Notes: generated by a model from the letters alone, not told the origin. Counted from the first letter of the stretch, positions 48,353-59,733 are shown. The stretch is DNA of 64,000 nucleotides from Liriodendron chinense (GCA_003013855.2 ML058392.1:2273529-2337528), one strand, 5' to 3'. A program made the numbers and translations.

Positions 48353-48731
48353 GGGTGCGTCAAGCGTGACGCACCCAAATAATGACTTGGTGGAATTCTC
48401 GATTTTAAGGGTGCGTTGCGCTCAACGCACCTAAGTATTCAAACTTGATTAAATTTTGGAATTTTCAGGGTGCGTTGCACTCAACGCACCCCTCGTCACA
48501 AGTTGGGAAACCCTTAGATTTTTAAGGGTGCGTTGGGTCCAACGCACTCAAATATCGTACTTGGAAAAATCAGCGAATTTCGAGGTGCGTCGGGCATGAC
48601 GCACCCATATACTGGACTTAGCCAATTTTGGTATTTTGGGGTGCGTTGGAGGTCGACGCACCCAGATATTCAACTTTGTATCTTTTTACAAATTTTGACT
48701 ATTTTAGGGGTGTGTTGGGTCCGACGCACCC
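48353..48731. repeat. seven-unit palindrome array in antisense leader (Tat-2)
   Basis: Palindromes start at 48353, 48409, 48468, 48526, 48584, 48639 and 48707 (steps 56, 59, 58, 58, 55, 68). Each is GGGTGCGT...ACGCACCC with a 2-3 base extension and a 4-6 base loop. The extension changes in step on both sides: TCA with TGA, TTG with CAA. The spacers are AT-rich and not repeated. Confidence 0.95.
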
Positions 48732-49153
48732 AGTTTCCCGAATTTGGACTTTTTTGCTTCTGAGGGCTCTTTCGTGTGTAAATTTGGCCTAACACTTCCC
48801 GTTATATCCACATTTTGGGTGGGCAAAGCTATTCCCGTGGTGACAGGGATCGTTACTTTAAAGGATATGGGGCCCCGCACTTCCGTCATAAATTTTCATG
48901 TGCATTCATTGTTATCCGGAAGCTGTGTCGGGTCTCATATACTTTAAATCTTAGGCTATGCCTGACCAAAAAATGACATTTTCTGATAATTATCATGATT
49001 AATTTAGGTAGAGTTTAGACGTACCTGCGCATGCCTTCATTGACTTTGGATCTGATGTAAATAATCTTCATATGCTTCCTCTCTTTACTCCTTTTTGTCG
49101 AATTACCGCGGTTCTCAAATCGGGTTGTTAGTCTTGTTTTTTTCCAGCAGACA
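48732..49153 (+). other. leader region of Tat-2 antisense gene 1
   Basis: No coding capacity recognised. Ends TTTTTTTCCAGCAG before ACAATG, a plausible splice acceptor. The matching region in Tat-1 (6026-6360) has similar blocks, including GAGACCC[TG]A and GGGGC[TC][CT]CATA.CCTTTA. Confidence 0.5.
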
Positions 49154-49779
49154 ATGTTTGCGACTCGTGCCTCCTTACGTGCAGCTCGTGACTGCTTGCA
49201 ACGGCTCTTTGATTCCCTTAATCGTCTGGAAGCTTGGTCATCCCTCCATTTTCAATATGATGAGGTGTCTGAGGTTTTATCCAGACTCGGTGCAGATTCT
49301 CGTCTCATACTACAGGCTATCCGGAATGTTTCACTTATGGCCTCCACTTTTGATGAGCATAGGGAAGCCATTCTTGGTTTTATTGGCGACTCCTCGTTTC
49401 CAGAAGAGCTGGCGCTCCTTGAGGCGGCGGAGCCTCCCTTGGCTGATTCTTTCTTGGCCTTATTGAGCCAGCTTAACTCTCTAAAGAGGGAGAAAAGGGC
49501 GAAAAGACGATTCCTGGCTTAGGCTGCCCAATGGCAGAGGCCGAGTTTCCGGATCATCGCGCCAGCATCTGGAGAAGGATCAGAGAGGCCTTGAGGGAAT
49601 ATAACGATCTGGCGATCGATGTCTCCGTAGTGAGGAACTGGGCCAATGCTGAACACGTGCACTTCGACCTCGTACAGCAGTGCATCTCCCATCTAATGGA
49701 CCTGACTTCTAAGGAAGCGCGGGTCTAAGCGAAGGTGGACGAATTGAAGGCTCGACTTCTTCCTCTGCTGCAAGATTGA
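49154..49779 (+). pseudogene. Tat-2 antisense gene 1: small helical protein of unknown function
   Basis: ATG at 49154 (MFATRASLRAARDC), stop TGA at 49777. About 200 residues, Leu/Ala/Glu-rich, without a recognised domain. It matches 5399-6025 of Tat-1 in order: LGADSRLILQAIRNVSLMAS, FIGDSS, LEAAEPPLA, AEAEFPDHRA, AIDVSVVRNWANAEH and KVDELKARLLP. Broken by a frame change near 49515 and by TAA at 49726, where Tat-1 has Gln (a C-to-T change would explain it). Conservation between two diverged elements suggests it was once a real protein. Confidence 0.68.
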
Positions 49780-50169
49780 GATCATTTTCTGTCCGCGGGA
49801 AGGGATCTCGCAATTTTTGTGTTGTCTTATGACAAACTCTAACTTTAACATTTAAACAATTGATATGACAGTCCGAACATTTTGGGCCTGTCTCAGTTAA
49901 TGGATGATGATTATGTTGTTTTCTCTTTCTTTTATCCGTCCTTGTTTGTATGTGATGATGATGTCGTGGTTGTGAATGCTGTCGTGCTATTTCCTTCTTT
50001 GCCAGTTCGAATGCATTTTACTATGACCTTGATTCGCTCATAGGTGCTCATGCCTCCTTTGCATACTACTTTGCACCCTCTTGAACTTTGAGAGTGTTGA
50101 TTTCTTTTGTACACATTTTCTCTTACTTTGAGCTATATCTAAGCTTTCCATGTGCTGTCGCAGATTGTG
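49780..50169 (+). other. spacer between Tat-2 antisense genes 1 and 2
   Basis: T-rich, ends TGTCGCAGATTGTG before the ATG at 50170. No coding capacity recognised. Confidence 0.5.
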
Positions 50170-53100
50170 ATGGCTAGCGACCCCTCTGAGGCGGGTCCTT
50201 CGGGTACTCCATTGACTCCTTCAAAGCTCAAGCGGGCGGCTTTGAGGGACGTCTTTCGCCCGTCCGATCAGAATCCCCAATGGTTTCTGCCCCCGGAAAC
50301 TTTTAATTTCTATGAACGTATACTAACGTTGCCCAAGGACATGCAAAAGAAGATTCTCTGTGACCGGGTTGTACCACCTCCTCCAGACAGTGGTACACAG
50401 GAACAGTGGGACTCCTGGTTTGCTCCTTTGCGGGGCGTCCGAAGTGACGGGACAACAGGTTCCGAAGAGGGCGAGGCAAGTCCATTGGCCCCCGCCCAAT
50501 CTGCTAGACGTGGACGCCCGAAGAGGGCTGGCAAGGGCGCAAAACAAGTATACCTGGAGAAACAGACCAGGTCCAAGTCTGACAAAATGAAGATCGTTTG
50601 GTCAACCGTAAAGTTAGTCACTTCTCCTCTTGCCATCCGGAACCCTTATACATGAGGGTATATTAGATCCACTAGAAGTTTCCAGCGGCATCGCTCTCTT
50701 CCCAATATCGAGCCTACAGATGTGTGCCGCGCAAACTCGTTTTTTAGCGTGGAGACGTGGACATCTATTCCTAGGCCTTTTCTCAACTGTTCCCTGTCCG
50801 AGAATGGCAGGCGTCAAGCTGTCTTGGACCCAAAGCTTATGATTTTTTAGAGCCGAATTAGGACCCCCATCGGCCTTTCCCAACACATTACTTTGAAACT
50901 CTCCGGCAAAGATTTCATCACCTGGGTGATACAGAGATCTGGTTATCGGGTGCCCTCCGGACTCGCTGTCACTTGATTGCTCATCCCGGGTATGAGGCAT
51001 GGGCGAACCGGATTTTGGAACGCCATAAGGAGACCTTGAAAGCGGTGGGCCTCTTTAAGGCTATTGCGGCCACCTCGAGTTACTTCTGCCGTGAACCGTG
51101 GGTTTACAAGGGGTTCTTGAACCACTGGTGCTCTATCACCAACACATTTCATTTGCCATATGGAGAAATGAGCATCTCGCTATGGGACTTGAACCGCATC
51201 GCTGGTCTCCCGATCCGCGGGAGGATTTATGATGAGTGGGTTCCGAGTGATGAGGAGCTGTCTCGGAAGAAAAAGGGGGTGAGCGAAGGTTTCTTCTCCC
51301 CGACTTGTTATGAGTTATTTGCGGAGCTTCCGCAATTCTGGGCTTTCAAGGATAAACTTTCCTTCGAAGACTGGCTGGTCTATTTCAGCCATGGCTTAGA
51401 GTAAGCACTTAACTGCAAGCTGTACGTTATTTATTTCGTCTTTCTCTCTTCCATTAATACTTTGTCTTCTTCATTTCAGTCTGGACTATGCGGCTTATGA
51501 CGAAGACCGCTAGGACAAGGCCTTTTTAGAGGATCGAATGAAGGAAAACTTCCCCCGCCTAAACAAGTTATCCCTGACCTGCGAGCTAGCCGGCTTCTTG
51601 GCGTACTGGCTGAGTTGTGTGGTCTTGCCGAGCTCGAAGCAAGCCGACAGTGTGAGGGTGTCCTGTTTCGCTGTCGCAGGGGCCTTGGCGAATGGCCACC
51701 GTTATGCAATAGCTCCTGCCATATTATGCTCTCTTTATCGGGCTTTCGGTTATGTTATCAGTAATAAGGACCGGGCTGCCTTCGGCATGAATTCGGCTTA
51801 CTGTGGATGGCATTTCCTATCCGGATGGCTCGGAGTGTATTTCCCTTGGGTGTATGGTATCGAGTCTGGAGATTATATTCAGCGAGGGGTGGTCCCGTTA
51901 TACTTTTTTCAAAAACGGAAGATGGTAGGGCAAAATTTGAACACCGTCAGGGAGAGGATTGCTAGATACGACGATGTCCACTTTTTCCACTTCTCGGGCA
52001 CCCGGAGCAAAGATTCCATATTGTGCAGGGATGATGAGAGCATAGACCATAACGAACGCTCATTCCTGATAATCATCCGCCCGTCCTCGCTTCCTCTTCG
52101 TGAGGGACTGGAGTTCTGGAGAGAGCCGTACTACCCCAACCATTTTGCTCGTCAATTTGGATATGATCAAGGAGTACCTGCTAGATTGGAGCTGGTGACT
52201 CGTGAGCAAAGAGCATATGGCATCGGGCCTATCCATTGGAAATGGATGTGGCGGCAGCTTCTGCTGACTGGGACTGGTTGCTCTTTTGCTATCCCTGGGA
52301 CGGGGAGTGTCACTGGCGCATCTTTCGGGTGGATGAGATGGTGGGCTCATCAGTATACATTGATCTAGGATGGTCATCATGTTACTGATCCCGTCTTTGT
52401 TACGCCTCCGATTGTTAGCCCAGCTCCTGCCGATGGACTGGGGTACGTGGCGGAGTATCTTCATCAGCCTACTGTACCGGGTACTCTGAGACTAATGACT
52501 TCGATGAATGTGGTGATTGATCACGAGAAGCTCGAGCACACCCTGGAAGGTCGGGTTGCTTATGGAGAAAGGAGTATTGTGCAGGCGGGCCCCAAGTTCC
52601 CGTCTCTCGGGTCTATCGATGAGGTGCATCAAGGAGGTGATATTCCCAGGGGTAATGATGACCAAAATGATGGGGACGGTGATGATGATAATGGCAGTGG
52701 GGGCGGTGATGATGGTGGTGCTGGTGGTGGAGACGGCGGCGATGATGGTGGTAATGATGGTGGTGACGACGATGGTGACGATGATGGCAATGATGGTGGT
52801 GATGATGAGATGCCACTTGAGCGAACGGGTCCTCGGGTGAAGACTGCTTATCGTACTTCGGTAGTTGATGGAGGGAAGAACATTGCCGAGATGCGTAAGA
52901 GGTACGATGAAGAGAGATTACAGAAACAACTCTCTGAGGCTGTTGGTGGCGCTTCGATTGGTGACGCGAGTACAGTCAGGGAAGAGGGTGAGTTGAGCCT
53001 TCAGGAGAATTTGAGCGGCGATCGTCATACTGGAGGAGGTGATGACGATGAACCGATATATGACAAGCTTGTCCCTGAGGCGGATGTTGGAGCGATTTTC

Positions 53101-54497
53101 ATGGACTTAGATGACGAGGCGCCCGATGACACTATTCTTATCTCTGATATCCCCATGGCTGAACCTGCAGAGGACCAGGGTCTTGTTCATGAAACGACGG
53201 CCACTGCCGCTGTGGAGGTTACACCTCCCCTGACCCTTTCCCGTGTTGAAGATATTGGGGTCGGGGATGTTGATTTAGCTTCTCGGGGCATTCCGGTTTC
53301 TGTCGCTGCATCGAGTGTACCTGAACTTACCTCGGAGGCAGCTCCGACCGTCGAACCTTCGTCAGCTGAGCCTATTGTGGAAGCTGTTCCCATCGCTGGA
53401 CCGTCATTAGCTGAGCCTATCGGGGAGGCTCCCCGTGGGGTTGAAGTTTTTGGTATAGGAACAAGTGCATCGGAATGTGCTGCGAGGACTCCTCCTACTG
53501 TCGTACCGTCGTCGGTCGAACCTATTGCGGAATCCCTTCTTGTTACCATGCCAACATCTGACACCAACATTCCTGAGGTCGTAGTGCTATCTTCTCCGAA
53601 TTACCTAAGCTGTCGACCAAAGGGACTGCTGAACCTGCCCCAGCATTGCCTACGCCTACTGCCTCGACTAACGTGCCTGCTGTTGACATTCCTGAAGCCA
53701 CCGGTATATTATTTGTCTTCACTGTTTCGACTATCTCTTTTTTTTTTTTTACTGAGGCCTCTTTATACTGACTTTACCATTTCTTTTATTAACGGCCGCT
53801 CCTGTTCACGCTTTAGCCCCTGTTGCCTTGCTCGAGGCATTCGTTTCTTCTCTCCGAGGACTGTCGAAGGTGAAGGTGGACCTTTTGAAGAGTCTTCTAA
53901 TGAACATCACCGCCTCTCTGAAGAATATGGATGAATGGTCCATCTTGGATGAAGGGCTGCAGGTGCTTGAATGCAATGCTGCATGGCTCGGGATTGACGT
54001 CTCTTTGATGATCAACCATGTAGTCTTGTTCAGGGAAGGCATGGCACAACTCAGCGAGGCGAGACACTTTAGAGTCGATCCTTCTGTTGAGGAGAGGCGC
54101 TGTCATTTGCAATCCCTCCTGCCAAAACTTGAGCTGTGCGAGGCAGATGTAACCGCGATGAGGCGCGATTGGCAAGATGCCGTCGTTGGGAATCAGGTTG
54201 CCACAGATCGGCTAGCAGAGATAGATGATGAGATAGCACGGCTGCAAGCTGAACGCTCCGTTGTTCATCTCAATCTCTCAAAATTTGGCAATCAAAAGGC
54301 TTGTCTGCAATTATCTATCGAAAAGCGTGAGGCCGAACGTAACGCTATACAAAAATCAGGTTGAAGAATTGAGAGAGTTCCTTCAAAGCGTCCCCGATCC
54401 TGCACAGGTCTTAGCCGCGGCGGAGGCAACACAGAGGGCAACCCAGGAGTCTGCAATTCATTTGCTAGAACAATGTTTAAGAAATTTGAATAGTTAG
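50170..54497 (+). pseudogene. Tat-2 antisense gene 2: plant mobile domain protein with acidic linker and coiled coil
   Basis: Start MASDPSEAGPS at 50170. Order: basic Pro-rich N-terminus with PQWFLPPETFNFYERILTL (about residues 35-60), PMD (about 50980-51920) with PYGEMSISLWDLNRIAGLP, the GRIYDEW motif, CELAGFLAYWLS and LANGHRYAIAPAILCSLYRAF, then REPYYPNHFARQF, an Asp/Gly low-complexity run (52640-52810), a Val/Pro/Ser-rich stretch, and a C-terminal coiled coil (53828-54497). Introns: 51401-51479, and a decayed one from 53701. Breaks: TGA at 50653, a frame change in a T run near 50845, TAG at 50859, 51511 and 52366, frame changes near 53595 and 54340. The Tat-1 copy has mostly different breaks, so the ancestor was intact. 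Converges on pol, about 460 bp apart. Confidence 0.82.
51401..51479 (+). other. intron in PMD antisense gene (Tat-2)
   Basis: GGCTTAGA, then GTAAGCAC ... TTCATTTCAG, then TCTGGACTAT; 79 bp, phase 2, joining HGL-D-LDY. Same codon position as 3694-3774 in Tat-1. Confidence 0.87.
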
Positions 54498-54955
54498 GCT
54501 CTGTAATTGTTTTATTCTGTAATTTTGCGGAGATACGTTGTGACAGTAATGTTGTAATGATATGTATACTATTCACGCGATCGTGCTATGTGTTTTATCT
54601 ACTTGATATTTCTTTCATTTGCATTTGGATTCGAATATAACGTAGATTATTTTGGAAGGAATGTCCCCCTGTCAGGACTCAAACCTATATTGATGCGGAA
54701 TGGGTGTGCCCGAGCCTTGACTTTAAGGTCCGTCTTTTCATTCCGATTCTTGATAACTTTAGATGGGGCGGGGTAACGATGCCTGATACGTCTCGGGTTT
54801 CAATAACTTTCCTGATGCCTGTGTAAACACACGGAATAAAGGATTAGTATCTATAATTGTAAGCATTGATCATCGTATGGTGTCATTTCTCTTGATGTTT
54901 GTCTATTACACTTTCCCTCTAACGGGGTGTTTACAAATCACAGCAGTATTCTATG
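54498..54955. other. convergent 3' spacer between antisense gene and pol (Tat-2)
   Basis: Counterpart of 393-845. Shares AGGAATGTCCCCCT and the TATTACACTTT region with Tat-1. No gene. Confidence 0.6.
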
Positions 54956-57900
54956 TCAAGTATAATATCTTTTCAAAAATCGGCCATTCACCAACGAGCT
55001 GATGCCATGCCCCTTGCAATCGATCACTCGATATGCTCCATTGGAGTATACTTCATCGACGATGCACACTGAATCCCACTTCAGGTCGAATTTACTTTTC
55101 AGGCCTTGAGCTAGCATCGGGCGTTTCATCATTAATACCAGGTCGCCTCTTTTGAATGACCTACCGCGGACTTGCTTGTCGTATGAGGCTGAGATCTGTT
55201 TCTGATACATTTCGAGCCTTTGCTGGGCGACCAGTCTCTTTTCATCTAGATCATCTAGCTCGATCATTCTGATCTCGGCATTGCGTTCGGTTGTCAGGGA
55301 ATAACGAAGTGCGACCCGTAACGACTCAACCTGTATCTCCATCGGGACCACCGCCTCCGTACCGTACACCAACGAGTAGGGTGTAGCTCGCATGGCTGTG
55401 CGGTGTGTGGTTCGATATGCCCACAATGCTTCGGGCAGCCGTCTGTCCCAGTCCTTCTTATTTTCTGCCACTGTCTTTTTCAGAATCTTCACGATAGTCT
55501 TATTGAATGCCTCAGCCAACCCATTCACAGGGGGGTAATAAGGTGATGAATAATAATGCTTGATCTTGAACTTTGTGCATAGCTTATCAATAGTAGCGTT
55601 CTTGAAGGGTGTTCCGTTGTCCGTGGTGATTTTCTCGGGAATACCATGTCGGTATAATATGGCGTGGCGGATGAAACTTTCAACATGTTTTACCTTTACG
55701 CTCCTAAGCGCGACTGCCTCGGCCCACTTGGAAAAGCAATCCGTCGCGGCTAAGATGTATTGGTGTCCCTAGGAAGAGGGCAGGCTGATCGGCTCGATCA
55801 CGTCCATGCCCCAGGCTGCGAAAGGCCAGGACATCACTGACTGATGCAATTCTTCTGGTGGCGAGTGTATGATATCTGCATGGATTTGGCACTGATGACA
55901 TTTCTTGACAAATTTTATTGCATCTTTCGCCATTGTGGGCCAATAATATCCCATGTGTCGGACACGGTGATGTAGGTTCCTGCCTCCTTGGTGGGCACCG
56001 CATTCTCCTCCGTGGGCTTCCTTCAATGTGGCGTATGCTTCCTTCTGGTCCAAGCAGCGTAGCAACACTCCCTCATACGAGCGCTTGTAAAGGACGTCAT
56101 TCCGTAGTATAAACGACCCAGCGCGTCTCCTAACTTGTGTGCGCATCTTGAGCTCTTCTGGTAAGAACCCATACTTCAAGTAATCGATGAATGGTCTTTT
56201 CCAGTCATTATCTTCTGTGATTTCGAAGCAACAGATGGGGTTTACGCTTGCTTCGCCACCACGCAGTACGGCTGTCGGTAGGATCCTCCTTTCTTCGATC
56301 GTTACCTGAAGTGGGCTGCCTCCAGGGTTAGCCAGAGCAGCGGCTAGGCTAGCCAATGCATCGACCTATACATTTTCCTGTCTCGGTATATGTGAAATGC
56401 TGCTGCCACGAAACTGGTCGAACAGTGATTGCGCTTGGCGGCAGAAAGGCGACAACTCAGGTTTGCGGACCTCATATTCTGTCATCAACTGTCCGATGAC
56501 TAGTCTGGAGTCGCCATAGATCTGTATTGCCTTGATTCGCATCTCTAATGCGAGCTGTAGCCCAATGATGAGGGCTTGATACTTTGCTTCGTTGTTGGTG
56601 CAGGCTAGCACGATTGTAAACGAGTAGGGCAGCAAATCTCCCTGTGGGCTGATAAATATAACCCCCGCTTCTGCCCCTGTCGACCTGGAGGCTCCGTCAA
56701 AGTACATTTGCCATAGCCGTGGTCTTTCGATCATCATAACCTGGTCATCCGGGAGGTCACATTCCATTTCTTCGCTGCTCGGGACTGGATGCGCAGCGAG
56801 AAAATCTGCAATTGCTTGTCCTTTAATAGCCCAGGCTGGGACGGATGTGATGTCGAATTCGGAGAGGAGAAGGGCCCATTTAGCTAAACGCCCAGACAAC
56901 ATAGGCCGGTTCATAAGGAACTTGATCGGATCCGCCTTGGATATCAACGTTATTTGGTGCGAGAGGCAGTAATGCCTCAGTTTCTTTACAGCAAAAATGA
57001 GAGCGAGACATATCTTTTCAATTGCTGAATAGTTGAATTCGGCCCCTACCAGCGTGCGGCTTAAGTAATATAGTGCATTCTCCTTCTCTTCTTCGTTCTT
57101 CTGTGCCAGGAGTGCCCCCAGTGAGTTATCACCTACTGCGATGTACAGAATCAGTGGCTTTCCCTTGATTGGGGCGGCAAGGACTGGCGAATTCCCGAGC
57201 ATCTCTTTTAGAGAGTTGAAGGCTTTCTGACAAGCGTCGTCCCATTCAAACGTAACATCTTTCTTGTTGAGGCGGGAGAACGGTTGACAACGACCAGCCA
57301 AGTTCGAGATGAATCTCCTCAGATATGCTACGTGGCCTTGAAAACTCTTCAACTACTTCAGGTTCTTCGGAGGCGGCATTTCTATGATGGTCTTGATCTT
57401 TGCGGGATCGATTTCTATGCCCGTGTCTGACCACGAAGCCTAGAAATTTGCCAGACGCAACTTCGAACGCGCATTTTAGTGGATTCATACGGAGACTTTT
57501 CTTGCGCAACCGTTGGAACACTTGCCTTAGGTGCTCTCTGTGCTGCTCGTGATTGGCCGACCTTACGACTAGATCATTTACATAGCATTCGACGTGTTTA
57601 TGCATCATATCCTGAAATATAACGTGCATTGCGCGCTGGTATGTTTCCCCTGCGTTCTTTAATCCGAAGGGCATTACGCGATAACAGTAGATGCCGAGGG
57701 TTGTACGGAAGGCCGTAGCTTCTTCATCTTCCGGGGCCATGCGAATCTGAATGTATCCCGAATACCCTTCCATGAAGGACATTACTGCATATCCCGTTGT
57801 GCTGTCAATTAATAATTCTGGAATTGGCAAAGGAAAATCATCTTTCGGGCAGGCTTCATTCTGATTCCGGAAGTCAACGCAAACTCGGATCTGCCCGCTC

Positions 57901-59008
57901 TTCTTCTTGACTGGCACAATGTTTGAAATCCATCAGGGGTACTTCACCTCTCGAACGAATCCGGCCTGAATTAGTTTCTTGATTTCTTCTTCAATCTTAG
58001 GTACAACATCAGGATGAAACCGTCGTTGTGGTTGCTTCACTGGCTTCTTTTCCTTCATGATACTTAGCTTGTGCATGGCGATTGCCGGACTGAGCCCGGG
58101 TATTTCTGAATATGTCCAGGCAAAGATGTCCTTGTTCTCCTTCAATAGCTGCATGTATCTCTCTCTTTCATTTTCTGGGACGTTCCTGCTCAAATATGTA
58201 TTCCTGGGTTCTTCGATGGTGCCCAACTTCACCTCTTCGAGTTCATCAATCGTCGGTTGTCCACCGTCTTCTAGTTGCACGGGTGCGACACTTGGCTGGA
58301 TTATGTCGATAGAATCTTGCGACTGGATTCCTTCTACCGGGCCAATGGTTGCCATGTTTATGCTTGCCTTCGCTCCTAGACCTTCTTCGTTTCTGTATAC
58401 TTGCTTATATTCTTCAAATGGAGCTAGCAGCCTTTTCTTTGTGTCTGAGCCTTGACTGAAGAATCCCATATTCCTCATAATCTTTCGGCTAGCTTTGCTA
58501 TATCTCTTCTCTTCTATTGGTCGAGATTGGGCAGACCCTCTTCCTTCTTCTTTCCCTTCTGATGGTACTGGCTAGCTTGGCCCTGAGTGGAACTTGATAT
58601 CTTTCTGTGTGGCATCTTTTGACGGCACGATGAATTGGCTTGGAGCTTTTGAAAATGGCTTGGTTCTTCCTATCTTGGGTATAGGCATATTGAAGCTGGA
58701 TTTGAGTACACTCATGTGTTGATCTGAAATCAGTTTTAACACAGACTGCCCTGGCTGACGCAGATGCTGCGGTACCACATAAAATTTCTTCGTAATCGGC
58801 TGAGGTTGGTTTTTCTGCTGACATTGGGATCTTCCCTGGGTGATGAGTTGAGGTTTACCTTCCTGTACGCACTTCTCAACTCGAGGTTCTGCCCCTTGTC
58901 CTTTCTTCCTTATGTCGGACTTTTTGCTGGTTTTATCGCTTTCGGACGGGTCATAATATTTCGCATCAGCCAAAAATGACTCAGCTATCGTGTATGGCTT
59001 CGGATCTG
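54956..59008 (-). pseudogene. Tat-2 pol (RT, two RNase H, integrase), truncated and decayed
   Basis: Enters on - at 59008, just inside the copia insertion, with PKPYTIAESFLADAKYYD (protease-RT linker). RT lies about 58090-57440, first RNase H about 57160-56850, second (YFDGASRSTGAEAG) about 56720-56390, and integrase 56340-54956 with WGMDVIEP, TTDNGTPF and a glutamate in NGLAEAFN. One frameshift near 57425. Stops at 58572 (TAG), 57933 (TGA), 57353 (TAG), 56366 (TAG) and 55769 (TAG). The RT active site reads YVND instead of YVDD, and MEGYSGYIQI replaces the usual MDGYSGYNQI, so RT was damaged beyond stop codons. Gag and protease lie beyond the copia element, outside the window. Confidence 0.9.
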
Positions 59009-59347
59009 CTGTTAGTGCACTTTTCCGTGGCATACTAGTGCACCTTGTTTGTCAATCACTTACGTCTGTGAGTCTAGTGTCGGTGGAGCCCAAAGAAGAC
59101 GAAGACCGATGACTCAAGACATCCAGCCGCATCAAGGAAGAAGATTCAGGTATATGAGATGCCTTGGTGCCTTAACCTCGACCAAAACCTATCCCCTTTG
59201 TTTCTTTGATGTCCTTGACCATAATTAGAACCCTTTAGGCATCATTGATAGGCCCTAGGTGTCCCATTTGATCAACCCAACCTTGGCCTAAAACACCAAG
59301 CTGAAACATGTTGTGTTCAGCTCATTAGAAGGGAGAACCAGGCTGGT

Positions 59348-59675
59348 CCGACCGGTCATGACCGGTCGGCCAGCAGCCTTGCTGCAAATGACAATGGGCA
59401 GCCGACCGGTCACGACCGGTCGGCCTTCACAGCAAAGGGTATCCAGCAAGGGGGGCCGACCGGTCGTGACCGGTCGGCCAGTATATTCGGCCTGGAGTTC
59501 TCCTTCATCCAGCTAGTGGGGCCGACCGGTCATGACCGGTCGGCCTGAAGATCTGCAGCCTGTCCAGCAAGGGGGTCCGACCGGTCATGACCGGTCGGCC
59601 CATGTATTTGGCTTGTACATTGGTCTTCCTTCAGCAGGGGGGTCCGACCGGTCATGACCGGTCGGGACAGGTCGG
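59348..59675. repeat. six-unit GACCGGTC palindrome array, copia 5' LTR
   Basis: Six units of GACCGGTC-NN-GACCGGTC flanked by CC and GG, spaced about 55-65 bp. The last carries an extra 10-bp GGACAGGTCG-like piece absent from the 3' LTR. Ends about 60 bp before the TATA box. The core is identical to that in the unrelated Athila LTR; the spacers are not. Confidence 0.97.
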
Positions 59676-59733
59676 CCAGAGCCGTTTTATGGCCGTTTTC
59701 TGCCCGTTTTGTGACCGTTGGAGCTGCCTTTTC

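Larger units (their letters stand above)
35218..59009 (-). mobile_element. Tat-lineage element 2 (Tat-2), interrupted twice
   Basis: Reads on -. From 3' to 5' along +: 3' LTR (35218-36576 and 47169-48117, split by Tat-3), polypurine tract, antisense genes (49154-54497, +), pol (54956-59008, -), then the copia element at 59010. The rest of pol, gag and the 5' LTR must lie beyond 64000. The left end TGTTAAAACTAG (CTAGTTTTAACA on -) corresponds to the Tat-1 LTR end CTAGTTCTAACA. The five bases outside it are CCACT. Same family branch as Tat-1 but clearly diverged. Confidence 0.88.

Noticed and set aside
48353..48731. Regularly spaced palindromic repeats resembling a CRISPR array
   Set aside because: This is plant retrotransposon DNA. 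The repeats are short and variable with compensating changes, there are no cas genes, and the same design recurs in LTRs.
52613..52816. His-rich open frame on -
   Set aside because: Complement of the Asp/Gly-coding run in the PMD gene.
59313..59516. Arg/Pro/Val-rich frames across the GACCGGTC arrays (also 63253-63456, 59587-59778)
   Set aside because: Read-through of palindromes giving repeated VMTGRP; no gene context.
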